Shown here piece by piece: positions 6,525 to 14,317 of a DNA stretch of 16,954 nucleotides; within the stretch, counting starts at the first letter, position 1, and each line of letters begins with the position of its first letter. This stretch comes from an uncultured Clostridia bacterium. GTDB taxonomy: Bacteria > Bacillota > Clostridia > Christensenellales > Borkfalkiaceae. Where the stretch lies: positions 1 through 16,954 of the forward strand of contig CALWBJ010000117.1 in NCBI GenBank assembly GCA_944376035.1. Direction: 5' to 3'. Both the position numbers and the translations under genes were made by a program. The notes beneath the pieces are model-generated. The model saw only the letters and a program-made list of their open reading frames with translations, was not told the origin of the DNA and ran no database searches.

Positions 6525-6530
6525 ATAATC

Positions 6531-6926
6531 ATGGAAAAAATTTCTTCTTGCGTTTCGGATACTTTAAAAATTGCTTACGAATATGCCGCGACTCTCGTTA
6601 AAGGCGACGTTGTGCTTATAGACGGAGATTTAGGCGCGGGCAAGACGGTGTTCGTAAAAGGGGTGGCAAGTTATTTCGGTCTTTCGGGAGTAACAAGTCC
6701 TACTTACGCATATCTTAACGTTTACGGCGATTTTATTTATCATTACGACTGCTATCGGCTGTCATCGGGCGAAGACGCCGAGCGGCTGGGGCTTACCGAC
6801 TATTTCGGCGGCGACAATATTTGCCTTATCGAATGGGCGGAAAATATAGTTGACGTTATTCCCGCCGGCGCGAAAAAGGTTTTTATAAAAAAACAGGGCG
6901 AAGAAATAAGAAGGATTATATTATGA
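6531..6926 (+). CDS. tsaE: tRNA t6A37 threonylcarbamoyladenosine biosynthesis ATPase TsaE
   Basis: A 131-residue P-loop ATPase of the TsaE family, partner of TsaB and TsaD in making t6A at position 37 of ANN-decoding tRNAs. Walker A GDLGAGKT at residues 32-39, then SPTYAYLN, HYDCYRL, and the family motif IEWAENI in the Walker B region (about 100-106). Length and motif order are normal. No Shine-Dalgarno is seen before ATG 6531 and the -10 element directly abuts it, so leaderless translation is likely. The stop overlaps the tsaB start as ATGA (6923-6926), a typical coupled junction. tsaD is not in the window. Confidence 0.96.
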   Translation: MEKISSCVSDTLKIAYEYAATLVKGDVVLIDGDLGAGKTVFVKGVASYFGLSGVTSPTYAYLNVYGDFIYHYDCYRLSSGEDAERLGLTDYFGGDNICLIEWAENIVDVIPAGAKKVFIKKQGEEIRRIIL

Positions 6927-7528
6927 ATTATCTCGCAATAGATACGTCGGGTAAAGCGCTTATTATCGTCGCGTGTTTTGACGGTAAAACCCGAACTTTT
7001 TTTGACCCCGAATGCGGAGTCAGACATTCTGTCGACTTAATGCCCGAGATCGAGAAACTTTTATCGGAAACGGGCGCGGATTTGAAGAATGCGGATTTTA
7101 TAGCCTGCGTAGTAGGCGCGGGGTCTTTTACGGGAATAAGAATAGGAGTGTCAACCGCAAAAGCATTATGTTTTGCTTTCGGTAAACCCGCTCTTTCTAT
7201 AACATCGTTCGATACCTTAGCATATAATAAAAAAGGCAGGGTGATGGCGGTGATTGACTCGGGACACGGCGGTTATTACGTTTGTTGTTACGACGATTTT
7301 AAAGTCGCCGTAAAACCGTGTTTTACAGATATGGCGGGGATAGCGGAACTCGCAAAGACTTATAAACCCGTATCCGCCGCACCGATAGAAGGATTACAGG
7401 CAGAAGTTGTATGCCCGAAGAGCGGACTCATAAAAGCCGCAAAGATGCTTTACTCAAACGCAAGCGCCGATCCTGAAACGCTCGTACCGCTATATATAAG
7501 AAAAAGTCAGGCGGAAGAAGGCAGATAA
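6923..7528 (+). CDS. tsaB: tRNA t6A37 biosynthesis protein TsaB
   Basis: A 201-residue ASKHA-fold protein that supports TsaD in t6A synthesis. It begins with the family signature LAIDTSGKAL, has HSVDLMPEIEKLL (the HS..L.P.I..LL motif), VVGAGSFTGIRIGVSTAKAL (about residues 64-83), and SFDTLAYN. The C-terminal half is shorter and more variable, as usual; it ends with LVPLYIRKSQAEE (P.YLR..QAE), a typical TsaB tail. The ribosome binding site AAGGA (6911-6915) lies within tsaE, 7 nt before ATG 6923, with a 4-nt overlap. rimI follows after 19 nt, the classical tsaE-tsaB-rimI order. Confidence 0.95.
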   Translation: MNYLAIDTSGKALIIVACFDGKTRTFFDPECGVRHSVDLMPEIEKLLSETGADLKNADFIACVVGAGSFTGIRIGVSTAKALCFAFGKPALSITSFDTLAYNKKGRVMAVIDSGHGGYYVCCYDDFKVAVKPCFTDMAGIAELAKTYKPVSAAPIEGLQAEVVCPKSGLIKAAKMLYSNASADPETLVPLYIRKSQAEEGR

Positions 7529-7547
7529 CTGTCAAAGGCGGGAGTTT

Positions 7548-7991
7548 ATGGAAATAAAGTTGCTGTCTGTAAGCGATGTTGAAAGTATTGTTGCACTTTC
7601 CGAACGCGCTTTTACCGATATATCCGATGTTTGGAACAAAGATATGATTTTATCCGCTTACAAAAACGGAAACTTTTTTATTCTCGGAGCATACTCGGAA
7701 AGTTTGCTTGCAGGCTGTATTTTATACTCTGTCGCGGCGGATACCGCGGATATAGAGATTGTTGCCACTCATCCCGCTTTCAGACGCAAAGGCGTCGGGC
7801 GCGCCCTTATAACGGATGCCGAAAGACGGCTTTCCGAAAATCGGGTATGCAAGATTTTTTTAGAAGTGAGAGCGGGTAACGAGCCTGCCCTCTCCCTTTA
7901 CGAAAAGTGCGGCTTTGAACGTATTTCGGTAAGAAAAAAATATTATAAGGACGGCGAAGACGCCGTTGTCATGATAAAAAATATTGTTTGA
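7548..7991 (+). CDS. rimI: GNAT N-acetyltransferase RimI (ribosomal protein S18-alanine type)
   Basis: A 147-residue GNAT-fold enzyme using acetyl-CoA. The acetyl-CoA loop is RRKGVGRAL (R/Q-x-x-G-x-G/A, about residues 79-87) after the strand DIEIVATHPAF. Motif B, LEVRAGNEPALSLYEKCGFE, is typical of RimI, and the RKKYYKDGEDAVVM tail matches the family YY.dGEDA..M. Position behind tsaE and tsaB is the standard bacterial arrangement and supports RimI over other GNAT enzymes; the substrate is inferred from the family. ATG 7548 is preceded by AAAGGCGGGAG, with GGAG unusually close (3 nt) and AAAGG at 9 nt. The transcript seems to end in the AT-rich gap 7992-8157. Confidence 0.93.
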   Translation: MEIKLLSVSDVESIVALSERAFTDISDVWNKDMILSAYKNGNFFILGAYSESLLAGCILYSVAADTADIEIVATHPAFRRKGVGRALITDAERRLSENRVCKIFLEVRAGNEPALSLYEKCGFERISVRKKYYKDGEDAVVMIKNIV

Positions 7992-8073
7992 AAAAATTCA
8001 GTTTAATTTAATAACCGTCTTTTAGAAAAAGCGGCTCAATTATCTTAATTTTTATAAAAATCTTTTAAATCAT

Positions 8074-8116
8074 TCAGTAATTTTATATAGTTAACTTTTT
8101 ACTGATTTTATATAAT
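8074..8116 (+). promoter_or_regulatory. Inverted repeat and possible -10 element before the hydrolase gene
   Basis: TCAGTAA (8074-8080) and TTACTGA (8099-8105) form an inverted repeat with an 18-nt, AT-rich loop that itself contains AGTTAACT. It is followed by TATAAT (8111-8116), a good -10, but the -35 at the right distance (TAGTTA) is weak. It may be a weak terminator for rimI, or the hydrolase promoter with an operator-like repeat. Confidence 0.35.
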
Positions 8117-8157
8117 TTTAATAACGTTTAATAAAGTTTATAAAAGGAGCGTTTGTC

Positions 8158-8871
8158 ATAGATAATAAAACCCGTGTTTATACAAAAGAGGAAGAAAAAA
8201 AATCGCTTTTGTTTTTGCACGGATATTTGGCGAGCAAGGAAAGTTTTGCTTATCAGATACCTTTTTTTGAAAGGTATTTTGACGTCCATGCGATAGACCT
8301 TAAAGGCTTCGGGGAAAATAAAGGTATGGAATACCCGTACGCTCTCGAAGATTATGCAAGAGAAGTAGAAGATTATATTAAAGATAACAATCTTATACGT
8401 CCGCACGTAGTAGCCCATTCTTTCGGCGGAAGGATAGCCATGTTTCTTGCGGCAAACAATCCTTCTCTTTTTGATAAAATAGTTCTTACGGGCGCCGCGG
8501 GACTTAAACCCAGACGGTCGGCAAAATATATTTTCAAGCGCGCGGCGTTCAAGGCGTTAAAACCAATTCTTACAAAAAAACAACTTGAAAAATTCTATTC
8601 TCCCGATTATCTTGCTTTGGACAGCGTGATGCGGGAAAGTTTTATAAAAATAGTAAATTTTCATCTGGACGGATACATTGATAAAATAACTAATCCGACG
8701 CTGATTATATACGGCGAGAACGACACCGAGACCCCTCTTTATATGGCAAAAAAACTTTTTAAAGGCATTGCGGACAGCCGCCTTGTGATTCTGAAAGACG
8801 CCGGGCATTTCTGTTTTATAGACAAAAGCCTAAAATTCAATTTGGAGGTAAGGGAGTTTTTATCCCCTTAA
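8158..8871 (+). CDS. Alpha/beta hydrolase, probable ATA start
   Basis: A 237-residue alpha/beta-hydrolase-fold protein. Counting from codon 8158: oxyanion strand LLFLHGYLAS (about 17-26), nucleophile elbow AHSFGG with Ser88, acidic residue in YGENDTETPL (Asp189), and His217 in DAGHFCF. The triad is complete, so it should be an active hydrolase; the substrate is unknown. Start problem: no ATG, GTG or TTG occurs in frame between the stop at 8122-8124 and a TTG at 8209, which would cut off the first core strand. A ribosome binding site AAAGGAG (8143-8149) lies 8 nt before ATA 8158, so ATA is the best start. The murF-like gene begins 4 nt after the stop, so the two are co-transcribed and the hydrolase may work on cell-envelope substrates (inference). 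Confidence 0.85.
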   Translation: MDNKTRVYTKEEEKKSLLFLHGYLASKESFAYQIPFFERYFDVHAIDLKGFGENKGMEYPYALEDYAREVEDYIKDNNLIRPHVVAHSFGGRIAMFLAANNPSLFDKIVLTGAAGLKPRRSAKYIFKRAAFKALKPILTKKQLEKFYSPDYLALDSVMRESFIKIVNFHLDGYIDKITNPTLIIYGENDTETPLYMAKKLFKGIADSRLVILKDAGHFCFIDKSLKFNLEVREFLSP

Positions 8872-8875
8872 AATT

Positions 8876-10555
8876 ATGTTTCCTTTAAATGTAACGTCAT
8901 TTTCCGAACTTTTTTCGGGTAATCAGATAATAGTTTACGTAACGCTTGCGGCGGCTAACGGAGTACTGCTGTTTTTTGCTTCGCTCAAATTCATGCTGGT
9001 ATTGCAGCAGGGCGGTTACCGTTACGAACGGTATTTCAAATGGCTGAAAAATAAGGAAACGCCGTACAGGTCGCGTTTAATGCTTCTGTGTCTTCTCGGC
9101 TTTTTGTTTTTCTGCGTGCTTAATATGTGCTTTGCACCGGTTATAGGTAATAATACCGTTACTTCTTATATAGGTTTTGCGTCGTATATCCTGTTTACTG
9201 TACTTTATATAAACACCGAAAGCGCCGTAAACGCCAAAGTTCCGCTAAAAAAGACCAAGCGGCTTGTAAGACTCGCGGTAACTTACAGCCTTGTGCTTGC
9301 CGTTCTTTCTTTCGGACTTATAATTTTTCTGAATTATATTGCCTTTTTGATAGGCGACAGCGTAGTGGCGCTTTTAAGATTTTCGGTTATCTGTTTTATG
9401 CCGTTTCTGATACCTTATATACTTTTTCTCGCATACTGTATCAACGAACCTTTTGAATGGGCGGTCAGAACGCATTATGTAAAAAAGACTACGGCAAAAC
9501 TCGATAACGCCGACGTCATAAAAATAGGTATTACGGGAAGTTTCGGAAAAACCAGCGTAAAAGAGATTTTAAAAACCATACTTTCTCAGAGATACAGAGT
9601 ACTTGCAACGCCGGGCTCTTACAATACTCCGCTCGGTATTTCTCTTACGGTTAAACAACTCGACAGCACGCACGACGTATTCATTGCCGAAATGGGCGCG
9701 CGGAGTAAGGGCGATATAAAAGAACTTGCCAGAATAGTAAAACCTCGGTACGGCGTTCTTACGGGCGTAAACAATCAGCATCTCGAAACTTTCAAGACCA
9801 TAGAAAATACCAAGGATACCAAATTCGAACTCTTTGAAAATCTATCTGAAAACGGAATGGGATTTTTCTCTTCCGACAACGAAAATTCGGTAGACCTTTA
9901 TAACCGCATGCAAAAAGAGAAATATCTCGCAGGCGCTTCGGGCGAAAATAATCTCGTTACGGCAACCGATATTAAAACCGACAGGAACGGAACAAAATTC
10001 ACTCTTAACATAAAAGGCGAAAAAAGCGTTAATTGCAGTACAGTGCTTTTGGGAAAACACAGTATAAGCAACGTATGTCTCGCCGCGGCTGTCGCTTATA
10101 AGATAGGTATGAGCCCTGATGAAATTTCAGAGGGCATAAACCGTATAAGTTCAATAGGGCACAGATTAGAACTTGTAAGAAACAATAAACAGATAGTAAT
10201 AATAGACGACAGTTATAACTCTAACGTTACGGGCGTAAATGCAGCCATGGAGGTACTGGATCTCTTTGAGGGAAGAAAAATTGTTTTAACTCCCGGGCTC
10301 GTGGAACTCGGTAAAATCGAGAATATCGCAAATCTCGAATTCGGAAAAACGCTTGCAAAGCATGCCGATAAAGTGATTATAATCGGAAAACATAACGCGG
10401 AAATGCTCATAAACGGACTTCTGGACGGAGGAATGGAAAGGGAGAATATAACATTTGCCAAAAATCTTAAAAGAGGGAACGAGGAACTTAACGCCATTAT
10501 GAAAGAAGGCGACGTCGTGCTTTTCGAAAACGATTTGCCAGATAACTATAACTGA
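8876..10555 (+). CDS. murF: MurF-like Mur ligase fused to an N-terminal membrane domain
   Basis: A 559-residue protein. Residues 1-190 hold about five hydrophobic segments (near 16-42, 68-90, 96-112, 130-160, 162-189) in place of the soluble UDP-binding domain of ordinary MurF. From about 212 a Mur ligase core follows: P-loop GITGSFGKTSVKE (218-230), FIAEMGARSKGDI (269-281), NNQHLETF (299-306), LGKHSISNV (392-400), the C-terminal domain with DDSYNSNVTG (444-453), and PGLVELG (473-479). EMGA, HLE-F, DDSYNSN and ELG are the MurF-type signatures, so addition of D-Ala-D-Ala to the UDP-MurNAc-tripeptide, or to a lipid-linked form, is the likely reaction. ddl, which makes the dipeptide, is next but one reading step downstream. 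ATG 8876 has only a distant AGGGAG (19 nt), so translation is probably coupled to the hydrolase. Whether a soluble murF exists elsewhere cannot be seen. Confidence 0.87.
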   Translation: MFPLNVTSFSELFSGNQIIVYVTLAAANGVLLFFASLKFMLVLQQGGYRYERYFKWLKNKETPYRSRLMLLCLLGFLFFCVLNMCFAPVIGNNTVTSYIGFASYILFTVLYINTESAVNAKVPLKKTKRLVRLAVTYSLVLAVLSFGLIIFLNYIAFLIGDSVVALLRFSVICFMPFLIPYILFLAYCINEPFEWAVRTHYVKKTTAKLDNADVIKIGITGSFGKTSVKEILKTILSQRYRVLATPGSYNTPLGISLTVKQLDSTHDVFIAEMGARSKGDIKELARIVKPRYGVLTGVNNQHLETFKTIENTKDTKFELFENLSENGMGFFSSDNENSVDLYNRMQKEKYLAGASGENNLVTATDIKTDRNGTKFTLNIKGEKSVNCSTVLLGKHSISNVCLAAAVAYKIGMSPDEISEGINRISSIGHRLELVRNNKQIVIIDDSYNSNVTGVNAAMEVLDLFEGRKIVLTPGLVELGKIENIANLEFGKTLAKHADKVIIIGKHNAEMLINGLLDGGMERENITFAKNLKRGNEELNAIMKEGDVVLFENDLPDNYN

Positions 10556-10696
10556 CTTTATTTTGTTAAACACTTTAATTGATTAAATATAAAAAGTTAA
10601 AATAAGGTTAAAAACATAAAATTAAAAATAAAATTAAAAACTTAAAGAAAATCAATAGACACCAAAGCGAAAAATATTTTGCGGAGGTGTTTTTTT

Positions 10697-11794
10697 ATGA
10701 AAAACGTAGCGGTATTTTTCGGCGGCGCTTCGGTTGAGCACGATGTATCGGTAATTACCGGTGTTCTCACGGTTAATACGCTTGATAAATCAGAATATAA
10801 TGCCGTCCCCGTCTATGTGGACGGGGACGGCAAATGGTACTCGGGCGAAATTTTAAAAGATATAGACGTCTATAAGAATCTTGACTTTAAAAAACTTAAT
10901 AGGGTTGTGCTTACGGGCGGAGACAATGTGCTTTACGCAGTAAAAAAAGGGAAATTAATACCGCTTTTTCCGCTTTCCGCCGTAATTAACTGCATGCACG
11001 GGGAAAGAGGGGAGGACGGAAGTCTCGCGGGCTACATAAATATGTGCGGTATTCCTTTTGCGTCGCCGTCAATCGCCGCGTCGGCTATATGTATGGATAA
11101 AGCGGTAACAAAAAAATTCCTTAAAGGAATAGGAATAAAAACTCTTCCTTGCGTGAGCGTTAAAAAACTCTCCGATTGCTCCGAAGTGATAAAAAAACTC
11201 GATTTTCCCGTTATAGTAAAGCCCGCGTGTCTTGGTTCGAGTATAGGCATAAGCCGGGCCGAAAACGCCGAGGAACTTGCGGACGCCGTCAATCTTGCCT
11301 TCCGTTTCGGGGATAAGGCGGTCGTCGAGAAACTTCTTAAAGGCTTTACCGAAATAAACTGCGCGGCATACAGGTCGGTAAGCGGTAAAATAATCGTATC
11401 TCCGTGCGAGCGCCCGTTCGGCAGGGAAGAAGTCCTTTCTTTCGACGATAAGTATACTTCGGGAAAACGTGAGTTTCCTGCCGATATACCGATAAAAATT
11501 TCCGACAAAATACGTTCCGCGACAGAGAAAATATACTCGGAACTTGATTGCATAGGTACTGTGCGCGCCGATTTTATGGTGGTGGGGGAAGATGTTTATC
11601 TCAATGAAATAAACACAGTACCCGGTTCGCTTGCTTATTATCTTTTCTGCAATACGCTAAAAGACTTTGCAAGTATTCTTGCCGAGACGCTTACCGTCGC
11701 GGAGAAAAAATATGCGGTGATACATTCGTTGCAGAAATCATATAAATCTTCGATTTTAAATCTGGGCGGGGCAAAGAGCGCAAAACGCTTGTAA
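10697..11794 (+). CDS. ddl: D-alanine--D-alanine ligase
   Basis: A 365-residue ATP-grasp ligase joining two D-Ala for peptidoglycan. Family motifs: FFGGASVEHDVSVITG (8-22, with Glu14), HGERGEDGSLAGYINMCGIP (101-120), MDKAVTKKFL, PVIVKPACLGSSIGI (171-185, Ser181 at the E. coli DdlB Ser150 position) and EINTVPGSL (304-312). Tyr253 in SFDDKY aligns with DdlB Tyr216; Phe there marks D-Ala-D-Lac ligases, so D-Ala-D-Ala, the vancomycin-sensitive type, is predicted. The last 25 residues (SLQKSYKSS...) look like a short variable extension. ATG 10697 is chosen because GGAGGTG (10683-10689) lies 7 nt upstream; an earlier in-frame TTG is not supported. The 140-nt AT-rich gap after murF may carry a promoter, but I see no convincing one. 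Confidence 0.96.
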   Translation: MKNVAVFFGGASVEHDVSVITGVLTVNTLDKSEYNAVPVYVDGDGKWYSGEILKDIDVYKNLDFKKLNRVVLTGGDNVLYAVKKGKLIPLFPLSAVINCMHGERGEDGSLAGYINMCGIPFASPSIAASAICMDKAVTKKFLKGIGIKTLPCVSVKKLSDCSEVIKKLDFPVIVKPACLGSSIGISRAENAEELADAVNLAFRFGDKAVVEKLLKGFTEINCAAYRSVSGKIIVSPCERPFGREEVLSFDDKYTSGKREFPADIPIKISDKIRSATEKIYSELDCIGTVRADFMVVGEDVYLNEINTVPGSLAYYLFCNTLKDFASILAETLTVAEKKYAVIHSLQKSYKSSILNLGGAKSAKRL

Positions 11795-11818
11795 AAAAAT
11801 ACGATAATGTGGTAAAAT
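11789..11818 (+). promoter_or_regulatory. Probable promoter of the isocitrate dehydrogenase gene
   Basis: TTGTAA (11789-11794, containing the ddl stop codon), 18-nt spacer, TAAAAT (11813-11818) with an extended -10 TG at 11810-11811. Transcription would begin near 11825, ahead of GGAG at 11837-11840. Confidence 0.45.
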
Positions 11819-11846
11819 AATAAAAGAAAAATTTATGGAGAAACAT

Positions 11847-13049
11847 ATGAGTAAGATAAAAATGAAAACGCCGCTTGTCGAGATGGACGGCGACGAAATG
11901 ACAAGGGTGCTCTGGGGCTGGATCAAGGAAATTCTTATCGAGCCTTTTGTGGACCTAAAAACCGAATATTACGATTTAGGACTTGTTTCGAGAGATAAAA
12001 CCGACGATAAAATCACTGCCGACAGTGCGAAAGCGACTCTTAAATACGGCGTTGCGGTGAAGTGTGCGACTATCACTCCCAACAAACAGCGAGTGGAAGA
12101 ATATAACCTTAAAAGTATGTGGAAAAGTCCTAACGGGACTATCCGCGCCATGCTTGACGGAACGGTTTTCCGCGCGCCTATACTTGTGGACGGTATAACG
12201 CCATATATACCCACTTGGAAAAAGCCCATAGTCATAGCAAGACACGCCTACGGCGACATTTATAAAGCCGTCGACGGGCTTGCGGGAAGGGGACAAGTCA
12301 CTCTTTCTTATACTGACAGGAAGGGCGAGAAAAAAGAACTTTTAGTTCACGATATGGACTCGGACGGCGTTGTCCTCGCCATGCATAACACCGATAAGTC
12401 AATAAGGAGTTTTGCTAAATCCTGCTTTAATTATGCGCTCGATTGCAAGTTGCCATTATGGTTTTCTACAAAAGATACAATAAGTAAAGTTTACGACGGC
12501 AATTTCAAGGCGATTTTTAACGAGATTTACGAAACCGAATATAAGGAAAAGTTTGAAAAAGCGGGCATCGAATATATGTATACGCTTATAGACGACGTTG
12601 TTGCGAGAATAGTCAGAAGCGAGGGCGGCATTTTATGGGCATGCAAAAACTACGACGGGGACGTCATGAGCGATATGGTTGCCACCGCTTACGGCAGTCT
12701 TGCCATGATGACAAGCGTTCTGGTATCTCCCGACGGAGTTTACGAATACGAAGCCGCACACGGCACGGTTACACGCCATTATTATAAATATATAAAAGGT
12801 GAGGAAACTTCCACCAATCCCGTTGCCACTATTTTTGCATGGTCCGGCGCGCTTAAAAAACGCGGCGAACTCGACGGAATTAAAGAACTTGTCGATTTTG
12901 CCGATAAACTTGAATGTGCAACAATAAAAACTATCGAAAGCGGTAAAATGACAGGGGATCTCGTCAGCCTTTTCAAAAAAGAAGGAGTTAAACCCGTTAA
13001 ACTCAATTCGAGAGACTTCCTTTGCGCCATTGCCGAGAACCTTAACTGA
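11847..13049 (+). CDS. icd: NADP-dependent isocitrate dehydrogenase, eukaryotic-type dimeric family
   Basis: A 400-residue enzyme oxidising isocitrate to 2-oxoglutarate and CO2. It resembles the homodimeric eukaryotic cytosolic/mitochondrial NADP-IDH class rather than the E. coli type: [13 protein letters not shown] at the N-terminus, [17 protein letters not shown] with Ser94, Asn96 and Arg100, Arg109, and RHAYGD with Arg132, the same numbering as human IDH1. Metal-binding aspartates lie in [14 protein letters not shown] and [22 protein letters not shown] supplies Arg310-His311, matching the IDH1 residues (Arg314, His315) that hold the NADP 2'-phosphate. Complete, no missing active-site residue. 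ATG 11847 has GGAG 6 nt upstream. It probably supplies 2-oxoglutarate and NADPH for glutamate synthesis; no other TCA gene is in the window. Confidence 0.96.
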   Translation: MSKIKMKTPLVEMDGDEMTRVLWGWIKEILIEPFVDLKTEYYDLGLVSRDKTDDKITADSAKATLKYGVAVKCATITPNKQRVEEYNLKSMWKSPNGTIRAMLDGTVFRAPILVDGITPYIPTWKKPIVIARHAYGDIYKAVDGLAGRGQVTLSYTDRKGEKKELLVHDMDSDGVVLAMHNTDKSIRSFAKSCFNYALDCKLPLWFSTKDTISKVYDGNFKAIFNEIYETEYKEKFEKAGIEYMYTLIDDVVARIVRSEGGILWACKNYDGDVMSDMVATAYGSLAMMTSVLVSPDGVYEYEAAHGTVTRHYYKYIKGEETSTNPVATIFAWSGALKKRGELDGIKELVDFADKLECATIKTIESGKMTGDLVSLFKKEGVKPVKLNSRDFLCAIAENLN

Positions 13050-13097
13050 ATTACCTGAAACATTGAATTATATAACAGGGAAAAAAGGAGAAAAATT

Positions 13098-13898
13098 TTG
13101 GAAAAACTATTGTCAAAAAGCGGATTTATATGTGATATGGACGGCGTTATTTATCACGGAAACCGACTGCTTCCCGGAGTTAAAGAATTTTTGGAATGGC
13201 TGAGAAAAAACGATAAGAAATTTCTTTTTCTCACTAATTCCAGCCAATCTACGCCAAAAGAACTTCAACAGCGGCTCGGGAGGATGGGACTCGAAGTGGA
13301 GGAATCTCACTTTTATACGAGCGCTCTCGCTACGGCAAGATTTTTAAGCACTCAATCGCCCGGGTGCAGCGCATTCGTTGTGGGTGAACACGGCCTTATG
13401 AACGCGCTTTACGAAGAGGGTATAACCTATAACGACGTCAATCCCGATTACGTTGTTGTGGGCGAATCGAACAGTTATAATTTTGAAATGATTACCAAGG
13501 CGATAAGGCTTGTTAATGCGGGCGCAAAACTCATAGGCACGAACTGTGACCTTACCGGTCCGTCTGAAAGCGGAATAATACCCGCATGCAGAGCGCTTAT
13601 CGCGCCTATCGAACTCGCTACTTCAAAACAGGCGTATTACGTCGGAAAGCCTAATCCGCTCATGATGAGAACGGGAATAAAAATGCTCAGCGTTCACTCT
13701 GAGGACGCGGCGATAATAGGGGACAGAATGGACACCGATATAGTTTCGGGTATCGAAACGGGCATGGATACCGTGTTGGTGCTTTCAGGCGTAACGACCA
13801 AAGAAGAATGTCTTAAATTTCCTTACCGTCCGCGCATTATCCTTAACGGAGTGGGGGACATTCCCGCCGCCGCGGAAAAACTTAGAATTAAAAAGTAA
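13098..13898 (+). CDS. HAD-IIA family (NagD-like) phosphatase
   Basis: A 266-residue hydrolase of the HAD superfamily, subfamily IIA (NagD/AraL/phosphoglycolate-phosphatase-like). Motif I ICDMDGVIYHG gives nucleophile Asp13 and acid/base Asp15. Motif II is FLTNSS (44-49), the motif III lysine is Lys184 in YYVGKPNP, and motif IV IIGDRMDTDI has Asp209, Asp212 and Asp214. Between motifs II and III lies the alpha/beta cap typical of class IIA, with GTNCDLTGPSESGIIPACRAL. The substrate is not deducible; members dephosphorylate sugar phosphates, nucleotides or pyridoxal phosphate. The start is TTG 13098, 7 nt after AAGGAG (13085-13090); there is no ATG nearby. It lies 48 nt after icd, so they may share a transcript that ends at the hairpin at 13941. 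Confidence 0.93.
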   Translation: MEKLLSKSGFICDMDGVIYHGNRLLPGVKEFLEWLRKNDKKFLFLTNSSQSTPKELQQRLGRMGLEVEESHFYTSALATARFLSTQSPGCSAFVVGEHGLMNALYEEGITYNDVNPDYVVVGESNSYNFEMITKAIRLVNAGAKLIGTNCDLTGPSESGIIPACRALIAPIELATSKQAYYVGKPNPLMMRTGIKMLSVHSEDAAIIGDRMDTDIVSGIETGMDTVLVLSGVTTKEECLKFPYRPRIILNGVGDIPAAAEKLRIKK

Positions 13899-13940
13899 AA
13901 CGGTAAAACATAAAATTAAATATAAAACTATAATAATCTT

Positions 13941-13971
13941 CCCCGAGCCGCGAAAAAATCGCGGCTCGGGG
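13941..13971. terminator. Strong GC hairpin after the HAD gene
   Basis: CCCCGAGCCGCG (13941-13952), loop AAAAAAT, CGCGGCTCGGGG (13960-13971): 12 perfect bp. Outer AATCTT/AAGATT can extend it past a 3-nt bulge. The T run after it is poor (ATAAGATTTT), so termination efficiency is uncertain. It separates the housekeeping block from the tRNA and the accessory locus. The stretch 13972-14083 shows nothing else. Confidence 0.75.
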
Positions 13972-14083
13972 TATAAGATTTTAAATATTAAACCGATAGT
14001 TAAATGGTAGTTGAATTAAAAATACGATTTGCAATATAAATGTAAAAATGTTTTTTGTAAATATTAAAGTTAAGTTATAACGA

Positions 14084-14112
14084 TTGACAAAGGAAATGAA
14101 ATATATTATACT
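14084..14112 (+). promoter_or_regulatory. Strong promoter of tRNA-Ala
   Basis: TTGACA (14084-14089), exactly 17 nt, TATACT (14107-14112). Near-perfect sigma-A consensus; start near 14119, 17 nt before the mature tRNA. Confidence 0.9.
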
Positions 14113-14135
14113 GATACAGTAAATTTTAATAAATC

Positions 14136-14211
14136 GGGGCTATGGCGCAGTTGGTAGCGCGTTTGAATGGCATTCAAAAGGCCAGGGGTTCGAATCCCCT
14201 TAGCTCCACCA
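14136..14211 (+). tRNA. tRNA-Ala (anticodon GGC)
   Basis: A full 76-nt cloverleaf with encoded CCA. The acceptor GGGGCTA pairs with TAGCTCC and includes the G3-U70 pair that identifies tRNA-Ala. D stem GCGC/GCGC; anticodon stem TTTGA/TCAAA with loop ATGGCAT, anticodon GGC (reads GCC and GCU); T arm AGGGG-TTCGAAT-CCCCT. Own promoter upstream, own terminator downstream. No second copy of its 3' end occurs in the window, so there is no visible sign of an integration site. Confidence 0.97.
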
Positions 14212-14215
14212 GTCC

Positions 14216-14262
14216 AAACCTAAAACTAACTTCTTTTGTGAGAGTAGTCTTAGGTTTTTCTT
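14216..14262 (+). terminator. Terminator of tRNA-Ala
   Basis: AAACCTAA (14216-14223) pairs with TTAGGTTT (14250-14257); ACTA/TAGT adds an inner stem after one mismatch. TTTTTCTTTT follows. It begins 5 nt after the CCA end. Confidence 0.8.
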
Positions 14263-14317
14263 TTATTTTTCAACATAAACATTCATTTGAGTGTATGTTT
14301 TCGCTGTAATAGCATTT

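Noticed and set aside
10561..10696. A promoter before ddl
   Set aside because: Several TTGATT/TTGTTA and TA-rich hexamers occur, but none has an acceptable spacing and -10 together.
11032..11553. A 173-codon minus-strand open frame
   Set aside because: Antisense to the conserved core of ddl; no family features.
10697..11794. D-Ala-D-Lac ligase (vancomycin resistance type)
   Set aside because: The Tyr aligned with DdlB Tyr216 is kept (Tyr253), whereas D-lactate ligases have Phe there or VanA-type active-site changes; no vanH or vanX neighbours.
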